Shown here one piece after another: positions 23,199 to 36,118 of a stretch of 64,000 nt of DNA. The position numbers and the translations under genes are program-made. The stretch is from Solen grandis (Eukaryota; Mollusca; Bivalvia; Adapedonta; Solenidae): positions 39,415,897 to 39,479,896 of the forward strand of contig CM037781.1 of NCBI GenBank assembly GCA_021229015.1, given 5' to 3'. The notes beneath the pieces were generated by a model. That model had not been told where the DNA came from, ran no database searches, and saw only the letters and a program-made list of their open reading frames with translations. The stretch's first letter is position 1, and each line of letters starts with the position of its first letter.

Positions 23199-25121
23199 AC
23201 TAGATGTCATTCGTGAAAACGAATGATAGGACTTTCTGCAAGCTGTGTTAATGCAAAAAGCAGGAGATAGAAGTTTCATCTAATGACTCACCTCTGGTAG
23301 TATTTCATGTTCATGCTGAACAATTGACATTATATTCCGAAATCAGTGCAAATGATAAGAACTAAGTATTAGTCTGTGACGTAACATGATGTCATATGAC
23401 GTCAGGACATGACTGCAAACTTGATTTCTAGTTTAAAGGTCCTATGTTCGAATCTTACTTCAGCCACAATACTTAGGTTTTTAGGAATTAAGGTTAGCTG
23501 ACAAAATATTCACACCTTAGTTGCAAAATGTACCATCTGTAAAAATTTGAAGAAAATCCGACCATAAATGGCGGCTGTAGAGCGTTAACACCATTTTTCA
23601 CTATTTTTAGCTCAGACGTCACATGACGTCATAGGGTGCTGAAGATGCTTCTGTTCAAAAGCGTATACTTTGTTGTCATAACTCTGAAATTTTCATTATT
23701 CTGAACAACTGGCATCATGTCGAAATCATTGCTCTAAAATGAAAATTAAGAAGTATGCTTATGACGTCATATGACGACATTTGACGTCACGACTCTAAAT
23801 ATGTTAAGAAATTATGAAGAACTGCAAACTTTGTAAGTTTCAACTTTCTGTCTCATTCTCAAGCTCTTTAATCCTAAAATGAAATTTTCGGTCCTATGTT
23901 CGAATCTTATTTCAGCCACAGAACTTCGGTCTTTCGGAATTTCGGTTAGCTGACAGGATATGCACACCTTAGTTTCAAGATGTACAATCTGTGAAAATTT
24001 GAAGAAAATCCGACCATAAATGACGGCTGTAGAGCGCGAACACCATTTTTCACTATTTTTAGCTGTGACGTCACATGACGTCATAGGGTGCTGAAGATGT
24101 TTTTGTTCAAAAGCGCATACTTTACTCTCATAACTCTGAAATTTAGATTATTCTGAACAACTGGCATCATCTCGAAATCATTGCCCTAATATGAAAATTA
24201 AGAAGTATGCTTATGGCGTCACATGACGTCATATGACGTCACGACTCAAAATATATGTAGAAATTCTGCAGAACTGCAAACTGTGTAAGTTTCAACTTTC
24301 TATCTCATCCTGAAGCTCTTTAATCCTAAAATGAAATTTTCGGTCCTATGTTCGAATCTTATTTTAGCCACACAACTTCGGTCTTTCGGAATTTCGGTTA
24401 GCTGACAGGATATGCACACCTTTGATTCAAGATGTACCATCTGTGAAAATTTGAAGAAAATCCGACCATAAATGACGGCTGTAGAGCGCGAACACCATTT
24501 TTCACTATTTTTAGCTGTGACGTCATGTGACCTCATAGGATTCTCAAGATGCTTTTGTTCAAAAGCGCATACTTTACTTTCATAACTCTGAAATTTTCAT
24601 TATTCTGAACAACTGGCATCATGTCAAAATCATTGCCCTAAAATGAAAATTAAGAAGTATGCTTATGACGTCACATGACGTCATATGACGTTCTGACTGA
24701 AAATATTTGTAGAAATTCTGCAGAACTGCAAACTGTGTAAGTTTCAACTTTCTATCTCATCCTGGAGCTCTTTAATCCTAAAATGAAATTTTCGGTCCTA
24801 TGTTCGAATCTTATTTCAGCCACAAAACTTCGGTCTTTCGGAATTTCGGTTAGCTGACAGGATATGCACACCTTTGATTCAAGATGTACCATCTGTGAAA
24901 ATTTGAAGAAAATCCGACCATAAATGACGGCTGTAGAGCGCGAACACCATTTTTCACTATTTTTAGCTGTGACGTCATGTGACGTCATAGGGTGCTGAAA
25001 ATCATTGAAATCAAAATTTCCTCACGTGACTAATAAGCCATAAAAATTTCATCGTCCTAGGTCTATTGCAACATATTAAAATAAGCGTTTAGTTAGGAAG
25101 AAGAAAAGAATAATAATAATA
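23199..25121 (+). mobile_element. A-type element, four units
   Basis: The head is ACTAGA at 23199 with loop GAAA. After the AAAGCAGGAGATAGAAG leader come A units with the characteristic TGACGTCA clusters, including three sites 10 bp apart around 24214-24241 with the first decayed. The element ends in TAAGCGTTTAGTTAGG and GAAGAAAAG/AAT repeats directly against the next head. Minus-strand frames of about 78 codons at 24300-24536 and 24752-24988 are near-identical because the units are. No function is assigned. Confidence 0.7.
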
Positions 25122-25879
25122 ACTAGATGTCATTCGTTTAAACGAATGATAGGACTTTCTGCAACATCTGCTTTATATAGTATATATAGAAGATGACATA
25201 ATAGATAATCTGTCCAAATTGCAACTTTCTATCTCCTCTATTTCTATATAAAATAGCACAAATAGAACACATTCTGTGAATTTTAATAAAAGTCCGCCCA
25301 TATCTTGCACATGTAGTTTACATACAACATTTATACTATGTCATATGACATGAAAGAAAAATGAAACAGTGTTCAAATGTAAGTTTCTAACTTTCATCAC
25401 ACATAGAATTTCATCACTCCAGCTCAGTTGTAACCTTGTTTAATTTTAGCCTCATTAGGAAGAAGTATTGAATATTTGTATAGTGCTATATCCTTTCGAC
25501 ACCTGTAACGTAGTTAAACGTATTTAGCGATTTTGGCGTGTTTGGGCTTCCGTAGTTTTGCCATAAATTCCTGGAATTTCGAACTATGGTGATATTTTGA
25601 AAGGTAACATCCCAGCCTACAAACTGATGCAATATGAATATCGTTAGCATAACAATGCAGTTTTTAGATGGTCTAAAATGTGGGGCTACGTGTGAATTTT
25701 TCAAGGCTTGCAAACTGCTCGCTAGCTACATAGTGTTGCAAATACGGATTTTTGTCTTGTGCCGTTGTACATGTATTAACTGCAATGCTTATTTTGGAAA
25801 CAGTCAACATTCGACAAAAAACAACAACAACAACAAAAAAAAAAGAACAAAATCAAGATATAGCCCATTAATTGCAATT

Positions 25880-25924
<45 letters not shown>

Positions 25925-26466
25925 TCGTTGCGCAAGTATTTAAGCCTGGTGACCCCTGCGCGTGACCTTTTCCATATTTTTATGATGCATGATTATGAAA
26001 TATCTTATTTTCCATGTAACTTTCTTATATGAAGTCCAATTTCAATAAACTTGGTACCGTTAGAAAGCTCTTAAAACATGCTACATTTTATACGCATAAT
26101 GTATAAACTTATCTTCAGTCGTTTCTGAGATATTGACTGTTAAACCTCAAGAAAACAGCATATTATCAGCAAAATTAGCTTCATTTCGTTTAGTTTTTTT
26201 GCTTATAAATTGGTATTGCGTAAACCAATTTTAATAAACTAAATATCTTTGGAAACGTCAATTATTCAGCTATAATTCTTATTCATACATATATTTACAA
26301 AAATCGATATTTATTGAGATATGGCTACATATATGCAGTAGGGGTGAAATCAAAATTTCCTCACGTGCCTAATAAGCCATAAAAATTTCATCGTCCTAGG
26401 ACTATTGCAACATATTAAAATAAGCGTTTAGTTAGGAAGAAGAAAAGAATAATAGTAAGAAACAAA
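25122..26466 (+). mobile_element. D-type element, copy 1
   Basis: The head is ACTAGA at 25122 (loop TTAA) and AGGACTTTCTGC. The 1.3-kb body is unlike A, B or C for most of its length and contains a 39-base T-run (25883-25921). It ends in the common 3' sequence TTTCATCGTCCTAGGACTAT, TAAGCGTTTAGTTAGG and GAAGAAAAG. Its twin at 28097-29387 differs at only a few sites. A minus-strand frame of 75 codons (25486-25713) is intact in both copies, but the copies are too young for that to prove coding. I do not recognise it. Confidence 0.65.
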
Positions 26467-27812
26467 TGACGTCACGTGACGTCATATGACGTCACGACTC
26501 AAAATATTTGTAGAAATTCTGCAGAACTGCAAACTGTTTAAGTTTCAACTTTCTATCTCATCCTGAAGCTCTCTAATCCTAAAATGAAATTTTCGGTCCT
26601 ATGTTCGAATCTTATTTCAGCCACAGAACTTCGGTCTTTCGGAATTTCGATTAGCTGACAGGATATGCACACCTAACTTTCAAGATGTACCATCTGTGAA
26701 AATTTGAAGAAAAAACCGACCATAAATAACGGCTGTAGAGCGTGAACACCATTTTTCACTATATTTAGCTCTGACGTCACATGACGTCATAGTGTGCTAA
26801 AGATGCTTTTGTTCAAAAGGGCATATTTTACTCTCATAACTCTGAAATTTTCATTATTCTGAACAACTGGCATCATGTCAAAATCATTGCCCAAAAATGA
26901 AAATTAAGAAGTATGCTTATGACGTCACAAGACGTCATATGACGTCAAGACTCAAGATATATGTAGAAATTCTGCAGAACTGTAAACTGTGTAAGTTTCA
27001 ACTTTCTATCTCATCAGGAAGCTCTTTAATCCTAAAATGAAATTATCGGTCCTATGTTCGAATCTTATTTCAGCCACAGAACTTCGGTCTTTGGGAATTT
27101 CGGTTAGTTGACAAGATATGCACACCTGAGTTTCAAAATGTACCATCTGTGAAAATTTGAAGAAAATCCGACCATAAATGACGGCTGTAGAGCGTAAACA
27201 CCATTTTTCACTATTTTTTGCTGTGACGTCATGTGACGTCATAGGGTGCTGAAGATGCTTTTGTTCAAAAGCGCATACTTTCCTTTCATAACTCTGAAAT
27301 TTTCATTATTCTGAACAACTGGCATCATGTCGAAATCATTGCCCTAAAATGAAAATTAAGAAGTATGCTTATGACGTCACATGACGTCATATGACGTCAC
27401 GCCTCAAAATATTTGTAGAAATTCTGCAGAACTGCAAACTGTTTAAGTTTCAACTTTCTATCTCATCCTGAAGCTCTTTTATCCTAAAATGAAATTTTCG
27501 GTCCTATGTTCGAATCTTATTTCAGCCACAGAACTTCGGTCTTTCGGAATTTCGGTTAGCTGACAGGATATGCACACCTATGATTCAAGATGTACCATCT
27601 GTGAAAATTTGAAGAAAATCCGACCATAAATGACGGCTGTAGAGCGCGAACATCATTTTTCACTATTTTTAGCTGTGACGTCATGTGACGTCATAGGGTG
27701 CTGAAAATCATTGAAATCAAAATTTCCTCACGTGACAAAACCAAAAATTTCATCTCCTAGGACTATTGCAATATAAAAATAACTTTATTAGGAAGAAGAA
27801 AAAATAATAATA
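26467..27812 (+). mobile_element. Three A-type units following D copy 1
   Basis: A units begin straight after the D tail without an ACTAGA head of their own. A clean TGACGTCA triplet lies at 27372-27399 (sites starting 27372, 27382, 27392). The 3' end is shortened (AAATAACTTTATTAGGAAGA rather than TAAGCGTTTAGTTAGG) and runs into AAT repeats and the hairpin array. Confidence 0.65.
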
Positions 27813-28096
27813 ATAAACAGTACAAACCCAATAGGACTTTCTGCTTTAGGCAGAAAGTCCTAATAAGAAGAAGAAGAATAAACAGTACAAACCCAATAGG
27901 ACTTTCTGCCGAAAGGGCAGAAAGTCCTAATAAAAAAACAGTACAAACCCAATAGGACTTTCTGCCTGTAGGCAGAAAGTCCTAATAAACAGTACAAACC
28001 CAATAGGACTTTCTGCTTTAGGCAGAAAGTCCTAATAATAATAAACATAACAAACCCAATAGGACTTTCTGCTTTAGGCAGAAAGTCCTAATAATA
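27813..28096 (+). repeat. Array of five tail hairpin cassettes
   Basis: Five cassettes of about 50-60 bp are separated by AATAA, AAG or AATAAT spacers. The stems are at 27833-27861, 27898-27928, 27954-27983, 28005-28033 and 28061-28089, all with arms AGGACTTTCTGC / GCAGAAAGTCCT but loops differing between copies (TTTAG, CGAAAGG, CTGTAG). The constant leader is ACAGTACAAACCC or ACATAACAAACCC. Confidence 0.85.
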
Positions 28097-29387
28097 ACTA
28101 GATGTCATTCGTTTAAACGAATGATAGGACTTTCTGCAACATCTGCTATAATCTGTCCAAATTGCAACTTTCTATCTCCTCTATTTCTATATAAAATAGC
28201 ACAAATAGAACACATTCTGTGAATTTTAATAAAAGTCCGCCCATATCTTGCACATGTAGTTTACATACAAAATTTATACTATGTCATATGACATGGAAGA
28301 AAAATGAAACAGTGTTCAAATGTAAGTTTCTAACTTTCATCACACATAGAATTTCATCACTCCAGCTCAGTTGTAACCTTGTTTAATTTTAGCCTCAGTA
28401 GGAAGAAGTATTGAATATTTGTATAGTGCTATATCCTTTCGACACCTGTAACGTAGTTAAACGTATTTAGCGATTTTGGCGTGTTTGGGCTTCCGTAGTT
28501 TTGCCATAAATTCCTGGAATTTCGAACTATGGTGATATTTTGAAAGGTAACATCCCAGCCTACAAACTGATGCAATATGAATATCGTTAGCATAACAATG
28601 CAGTTTTTAGATGGTCTAAAATGTTGGGCTGCGTGTGAATTTTTCAAGGCTTGCAAACTGCTCGCTAGCTACATAGTGTTGCAAATACGGATTTTTGTCT
28701 TGTGCCGTTGTACATGTATTAACTTCAATGCTTATTTTGGAAACAGTCAACATTCGGGAAAAAAAAAAAAAAAATAAAAAAAAAATCAAGATATAGCCCA
28801 TCAATTGCAATTTGATATATTTTTTTTTTTTTTTTTTTTAAGTCGTTGCGCAAGTATTTAAGCTTGGTGACCCCTGCGCGTGACCTTTTCCATATTTTTA
28901 TGATGCATGATTATGAAATATCTTATTTTCCATGTAACTTTCTTATATGAAGTCCAATTTCAATAAACTTGGTACCGTTAGAAAGCTCTTAAAAAACATG
29001 CTACATTTTATACGCATAATGTATGAACTTATCTTCAGTCGTTTCTGAGATATTGACTGTTAAACCTCAAGAAAACAGCATATTATCAGCAAAATTAGCT
29101 TCATTTCATTTAGATTTTTTCCTTATAACTTTGTATTGCGTTAACCAATTTTAATAAACTAAATATCTTTGGAAACGTCAATTATTCAGCTATAATTTTT
29201 ATTCATACATATATTTACAAAAATCGATATTTATTGAGATATGGCTACATATATGCAGTAGGGGTGAAATCAAAATTTCCTCACGTGCCTAATAACCCAT
29301 AAACATTTCATCGTCCTAGGACTATTGCAACATATTAAAATAAGCGTTTAGTTAGGAAGAAGAAAAGAATAATAATAATAAACAAAT
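28097..29387 (+). mobile_element. D-type element, copy 2
   Basis: Near-identical to 25122-26460, with a handful of substitutions and a shorter T-run (28820-28839). A 21-bp-range difference near the head removes the CTTTATATAGTATATATAG part present in copy 1. It ends in the same TTTCATCGTCCTAGGACTAT and GAAGAAAAG tail. The 75-codon minus-strand frame (28429-28656) is retained. Confidence 0.7.
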
Positions 29388-31230
29388 GACGTCACGTGAC
29401 GTCATGTGACGTTTATTTTCACATAATTGTTAAGACACCTAGAGACCTACTTACTGACAAAATTTCAACTTTCTATCTCAAATAGGACAGTTTTTATAAG
29501 CATTTAAATATTGACGTCATTGGTTCGAATCTTGGATCCGCCATATATGCTTGGACTTTTCGAATTTTGAAAAACGGACACCGGTATACACAATAAGAAC
29601 GTAATATACACATTCTGTGAAAATTTGATGAAAATCGGCCCATTAATAATGGCTCTGGACCGTGTACAAACTTTTGTAGTCAATTTCAAATGTGACGTCA
29701 TATGACGAAAACCTTAAAAATTTCGTCTAATCATTGTCATTAAATTTTCATTGCCCTTGAAATTTCAACATATAGAAATACTCTTGTTAATATTAGAAAT
29801 ACATTATCATATAATGACGTCACGTAACGTCATATGACGTTTATTTTCACAAAATCTTTAAGACTCTTAGAGCCACTGACCAAATATCACTTTTCTTTCT
29901 CAAATAGGACCGATTTTATAAGCATTTAAAAATTTACGACCTCGGTTCGAATCTTGAATTCGCTGAAGAACCATGGACTTTTCGGATTTTGAAAAACGGA
30001 CACCAAGATGCACAACTAGAACTAAATATACACATTCTGTGAAAGTTTGATGAAAATCGGCCCATTAATAATGGCTCTGGACCGTGTACAAACTTTCGTA
30101 GTCAATTTCAAATGTGACGTCATATGACGTCATAGGCTTCTGAAAATCATTGAAATCGAAATTTCGCATCTGAAGCATGCGGCATAAAATTTTCATTGCC
30201 CTTCAAAAATTTCAACATATAGAAATAATCTTGTTAGAATTAGAAATTCATTATCATATAATGACGTCACGTGACGTCATATGACATTTATTTTCACAAA
30301 ATGTTTAAGACTCCCAGAGACCTATATACTGACCTAATATCATCTTTCTATCTCAAATAGGACCGATTTTATAAGAATTTGAACATTAACGACCTTGGTT
30401 CGAATCTTGGAATCGATATAGAACCTTGGACTTTTCGAATTTTGAAAAACGGACACCGAGATGCACAACTAGAACTTAATATACACAATCTGTGAAAATT
30501 TGATGAAAATCGGTTTACAAACAATGGCTGTAGACCGCGTACAAACTTTTGTAGCATATTTCAAATGTGACGTCATATGACGTCATAGGCATATGAAAAT
30601 TATAGAAATCAAAATTTCAGCGTTTGAAGCATGTGTCTTTAAATTTTCATTGCCCTTCGACAATTTCAACATATAGAAATATTCTTGTTAATATTAGAAA
30701 TACATTATCATATAATGACGTCACGTGACGTCATATGACATTTATTTTCACAAAATGTTTAAAACTTCTAGAGACCTATATACTGACTAAATATCAACTT
30801 TCTTTCTTAAATAGGACAGATTTTATAAGCATTTAAAAATTTACGACCTTGGTTCGAATCTTGGATTCGCTATAGAACCATGGACTTTTCGAATTTTGAA
30901 AAACGGACACCGGGATGCACAACTAGAGCGTAACATACATATTCTGTGAAATTTTGATGAAAATCGGTCCAGAAATAATGGCTGTAGACCGCGTACAAAC
31001 TTTTTCACCTGACGTCAAATCTGACGTTATATGACGTCATATGAATATGAAATTCATTGCATCCAAAAGCTCATGATTTGAAATATCTACCATAAAATTT
31101 TCATTGTTCTGGGCCATTGGCAACACATCAAAATAAACACAAATACAAGAGGAAGAAAAAAAGAATAAGAATAATAAAAAAACAGAACAAACCCAATAGG
31201 ACTTTCTGCTTGAGGCAGAAAGCCCTAATA
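29388..31230 (+). mobile_element. B-type units and tail hairpin
   Basis: Four B units start near 29388, 29813, 30260 and 30715 (ATGACGTCACGTGACGTCAT and close variants, then TTTATTTTCACA). The last unit switches after GGATGCACAACTAGAGCG to the C-type 3' end (TTTTTCACCTGACGTCAAAT, GAGGAAGAAAAAAAG). It closes with one cassette, stem 31198-31226, whose right arm carries a change (GCAGAAAGCCCT). The B/C switch suggests template switching or recombination between families. Confidence 0.65.
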
Positions 31231-34200
31231 ACTAGATGTCATTCGTGAAAACGAATGATAGGACTTTCTGCAAGCTGTGTTAATGCAAAAAGCAGGAGAA
31301 AGAAGTTTCATGTAATGATTCACCTCTGGTAGTATTTCATGTTCATGCTGAACAATTGACATTATATTCCGAAATTAGTGCAAATGATAAGAACTAAGTA
31401 TTAGTCTGTGACGTAACATGATGTTATATGACGTCAGGACATGACTGCAAATTTAATTTCTAGTTCAAAGGTTCTATGTTCGAATCTTACTTCAGCCACA
31501 ATACTTCGGTTTTTCGGAATTAAGGTTAGCTGACAAAATATTCAGGCCTTAGTTTCAAGATGTACCATCTGTAAATATTTGAAGAAAATCTGATCACAAA
31601 TGGCGGCTGTAGAGCGCGAATACCATTTTTCACTATTTTTAGCTCTTACGTCAGGTGACGTCATAGGGTGCTGAAAATGCTGTTGCTCAAAAGCGCATAC
31701 TTTACTGCAATAACTCTTAAATTTTCATTATTCTGAACAACTGGCATCATGTCGAAATCATTGCCCCAAATTAAAATTAAGTGGTATGCTTATGACGTCC
31801 TATGACGTCACGATTCAAAATATTTATAGAAATGCTGCAGAACTGCAAACTGTGTAAGTTTCAACTTTCTATCTCATCTGAAGCTCTTCAATCCTAAAAT
31901 GAAATTTTCGGTCCTATGTTCGAATCTTATTTCAGCCACAGAACTTCGGTCTTTCGGTTAGCTGACAGGATATGCACACCTTAGTTTCAAGATGTACAAT
32001 CTGTGAAAATTTGAAGAAAATCCGACCATAAATGGCGGCTGTAGAGTGCGAACACCAATTTTCACTATTTTTAACCCTGACGTCACATGACGTCATAGGG
32101 TGCTAAAGATGCTTTTGTTCAAAAGCGCATACTTTACCGTCATAACTCTGAAATTTTCATTATTCTCAACAACTGGCATCATGTCTAAATCATTGTCCTA
32201 ATATGAAAATTAAGAAGTATGCTTATGACGTCACATGACGTCATATGACGTCACAACTAAAAATATTTGTAGAAATTCTGCAGAACTGCAAACTGTGTAA
32301 GTTTCAACTTTCTATCTCATTCTGAAGCTCTTTAATCCTAAAATGAAATTTTCGGTCCTATGTTCGAATCTTATTTCAGCCACAGAACTTCGGTCTTTCG
32401 GTTAGCTGACAGGATATGCACACCTTAGTTTCAAGATGTACAATCTGTGAAAATTTGAAGAAAATCCGACCATAAATGGCGGCTGTAGAGCGCGAACACT
32501 ATTTTTCACTATTTTTAGCTCTGACGTCATATGGTGCTGAAGATGCTTTTGTTCAAAAGCTCATACTTTACTGTCATAAGTCTGAAATTTTCATTATTCT
32601 GAACAACTGGCATCATGTCGAAATCATTGCCTTTAAATGAAAATTAAGATGCATGCTTATGACGTCACATGACGTCATATGACGTCACAACTAAAAATAT
32701 TTGTAGAAATTCTGCAGAACTGCAAACTGTGTAAGTTTCAACTTTCTATTTCATCCTGAAGCTCTTTAATGCTAAAATGAAATTTTCGGTCCTATGTTCG
32801 AATCTTATTTAAGTCACAGAACTTCGGGCTTTCGGAATTTCGGTTAGTGAAGGATATGTACACCTTAGTTTCAAGTGTACCATCTGTGAAAATTTGAAGA
32901 AAATCCGACCATAAATGACGGCTGTAAAGCGCGAACACCTTTTTTCAATATTTTTAGCTGTGACGTCATGTGCGTCATAAGGTGCTGACAGTATAGAAAT
33001 CAAAATTTCCTCTACGTGACTAATAACCAATAAAAAAAATTTATCGTCCTAGGACTATTGAACATATTAAAATAAGGGGTTTAGTTAGAAAAAGAAAAGA
33101 ATAATAATAAAAAAAAATGACGTCACGTGACGTCATATGACGTTTATTTTTACATAATTGTTAAAACTCCCAGAGACCTACTAACTGACAAAATTTCAAC
33201 TTTCTATTCAAATAGGACAGTTTTTATAAGCATTTTAAAAAATTTACGTCCTTAGTTCGAATCTTGGATCCGCCATGATGCTGGACTTTTCGAATTTTGA
33301 AAATCGGACACCGGTATACACAAAAAGAACGTAATATACACATTCTGTGAAAATTTGATGAAAATCGGCCCATTATAATGGTTCTGGACCGTGTACAAAC
33401 TTTCGTAGTCAATTTCAAATGGACGTCATATGACGTCATAGGTTCTGAAAATTATTGAAATCGAAAAATTTTAGTGTCTGAATCTTTGTCATTAAATTTT
33501 CATTGCCCCTTTGACAATTTAAATATATAGAAATACTCTTGTTAATATTAGAAATACTTATCATATAATGAGTCACGTGACGTCATATGACATTTATTTT
33601 CACAAATTTTAAGACCTTAGAGCCTATTACTGACCAAATATCACTTTTCTATCTCAAATAGGACCGATTTTATAAGCATTTAAAAATTTCGACCTTGGTT
33701 CAATCTTGGAATCGCTATAGAACCCTGGACTTTTCGCATTTTGAAAACGGACAACGAGATGCTCAACTAGAACTTAATATACACATTTGTGAAAATTTGA
33801 TGAAAATCGGCCCCATTAATAAAAGGGTCTGGACCATGTACAAACTTTCGTAGTCAATTTCAAATGTGACGTCATATGACGTATAGGCTTCTGAAAGTCT
33901 TTGAAATCGAAATTACAGTATCTGAAGCATGCGTCATTAATTTTTCATTGCCCTTCGAAAATTTCAAGATAAGAAATAATCTTGTTAGAAAATTTGAAAT
34001 TCTTATTATAATGACGTCACGCAACGTCATATGACATTTATTTTCACAAAATGTTTAAGACTCCCAGGACCTATATACTGACCCAATATCATTTTCTATC
34101 TCAAATAGGGACGATTTTATAAGAATTTAAAAATTTACGACCTTGGTTCGAATCTTGGAATCGCTATAGAACCATGGACTTTTCGCATTTTGAAAAAGGA

Positions 34201-35376
34201 CAACGAGATGCACAACTGAACTTAAAAATACACATTCGTGAAAATTTGATGAAAATCGCCCATTAATAATGGCTCTGGCCATGTACAAACTTTCGTAGTC
34301 AATTTCAAAAAGTGACTCATATGACGTCATAGGCTTCTGAAAATCTTTGAAATCGAAATTACCGTATCTGAAGATGCGTCATTAATTTTTCATTGCCCTT
34401 CGAAAATTTTTAAAAATAAAATAATCTTGTTAGAATTAGAAAAATTTATTATCATATAATGACGTCACGCAAGTCATATGCATTTATTTTCACAAAATGT
34501 TTAGACTCCCAGAGACCTATATACTGACCAATATCATTTTTTCTATCTAAATAGGACGATTTTATAAGAATTTGAAAATTTACGACCTTGGTTGAATCTT
34601 GGGAATCGCTATAGAACCTTGGACTTTTCGATTTTTGAAAAAGGACACCGGGATGCACAACTAGAACTTAAATATACACATTCTGTGAAAAATTTGATGA
34701 AAAACGGTTCATAAACAATGGCTGTAGACCGCGTACAAACTTTTGTTGCATTTTCCAGTGTGACGTCATTGACGTCATAGGCATATGAAAATATAGAAAT
34801 CAAAATTTCAGCGATTGAAGCATGTGTCTTTAAATTTTCATTGCTTTCGACAATTTCAAAATATAAAATTTCTTGTTAATATTAGAAATACTTATCATAT
34901 AAAGACGTCACGTGACGTATATGACATATATTTTCAAAAAATGTTTAAAACTTCTAGAGACCTATATACTGACTAATATCAACTTTCTTTCTTAAATAGG
35001 ACAGATTTTATAAGCATTTAAAAAATTTTCGCCTTTGGGTTCGAATCTTGGATTCGCTATAGAACCATGGACTTTTCGAATTTGAAAAACGGACCCGGGA
35101 TGCACAACTAGAACTTAATATACACAATCTGTGAAAATTTGATGAAAATCGGTTCACAAAAAATGGCTGTAGACCGCGTACAAACTTTTGTAGCATATTT
35201 CAAATGTGACGTCATTATGACGTCATAGGCATATGAAAATCTAGAAATCAAAAATTTTCCCCACGTGGCTAATAAGTCATAAAAATTTCATCGTCTAGGA
35301 GTATTGCAACATAGAAAAAAAGCGTTTAGTTAGGAAGAAAAAAAGAATAATAAGAAGAAGAAGAAGAAGAAGAAGA
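31231..35376 (+). mobile_element. Composite A+B element, error-rich in its second half
   Basis: The head is ACTAGA at 31231 (loop GAAA). A units run to about 33090, including an exact TGACGTCA triplet at 32226-32253. An internal tail at about 33085-33115 is followed by B units to 35330 and an AAG-rich tail. From about 32900 on, single-base deletions and extra homopolymer bases are frequent compared with the equivalent units at 10600-11880 and 29388-30900. Confidence 0.65.
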
Positions 35377-36118
35377 ACTGATGTCATTCGTGAAAACGAA
35401 TGATAGGACTTTCTGCAAGCTGTGTTAATGCAAAAAGCAGGAGATAGAAGTTTTTATGTAATGACTCACCTCTGGGAAATTTTCATGTTCATGCTGAACA
35501 ATTGACATTATATTCCGAAATTAGTGCAAATGAAAGAACTAATTATTAGTCTGTGACGTCACATGACGTCATATGATCATAACTCAAAACTATGTAAAAA
35601 TTTTCTGCAGAACTGAAAAACTTTTTTAATTTTTCAACTTTCTATCTCATCCTGAAGCTCTGTAATCCAAAAATGAAATTTTCGGTCCTATTTCGAATCT
35701 TATTCAGCCACAGAACTTCGGTCTTTCGGAATTTCGATTGCTGACATATGCACACCTAACTTTCAAGAGTACCATCTGTGAAAATTTGAAGAAAATCCGA
35801 CCATAAATGCGGCTGTAGAGCGTGACACCATTTTTACTATATTTAGCCTGACATCACATGACGTCATAGTGTGCTAAAGATGCTTTTTTCAAAAAGGGCA
35901 TATTTTCCCTGTCATAACTCTGAAATTTTTCGTTATTCTGAACAACTGGCATCATGTCAAAAATCATTGCCCAATATAAAATTAAAAGAAGTATGCTTAT
36001 GACGTCACAAGACGTCATATGACGTCAAGACTCAAGATTTTTGTAGAAATTCTGCAGAACTGCAAACTGTGTAAGTTTCAACTTTCTATCTCATCCTGAA
36101 GCTTTTTAATCCTAAAAC
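35377..36118 (+). mobile_element. Truncated A-type element
   Basis: The head is degraded (ACTGATG in place of ACTAGATG; stem 35384-35403, loop GAAA). Two A units follow, the second cut inside CTTTTTAATCCTAAAA, where hairpin cassettes take over. Many one-base indels relative to sister units are present. Confidence 0.6.

Noticed and set aside
23812..24988. Recurrent minus-strand frames of about 62-90 codons (8307, 8702, 10226, 21559, 23812, 24300, 24752, 27006 and others), often starting MTSHDV
   Set aside because: The ATG lies in the TGACGTCA clusters and the frame is open because the units are similar. Many sister units are frameshifted, there is no known domain, and composition follows the DNA. 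A codon-level test (dN/dS over all units) showing purifying selection would be needed to revive it.
25486..25713. 75-codon minus-strand frame conserved in both D copies (also 28429-28656)
   Set aside because: The two copies are near-identical overall, so an intact frame is expected without selection. No domain recognised.
27813..28096. CRISPR-like appearance of the hairpin cassettes
   Set aside because: Spacers are not unique sequences but AATAA/AAG microsatellite plus a constant leader, no cas genes are present, and the DNA is animal.
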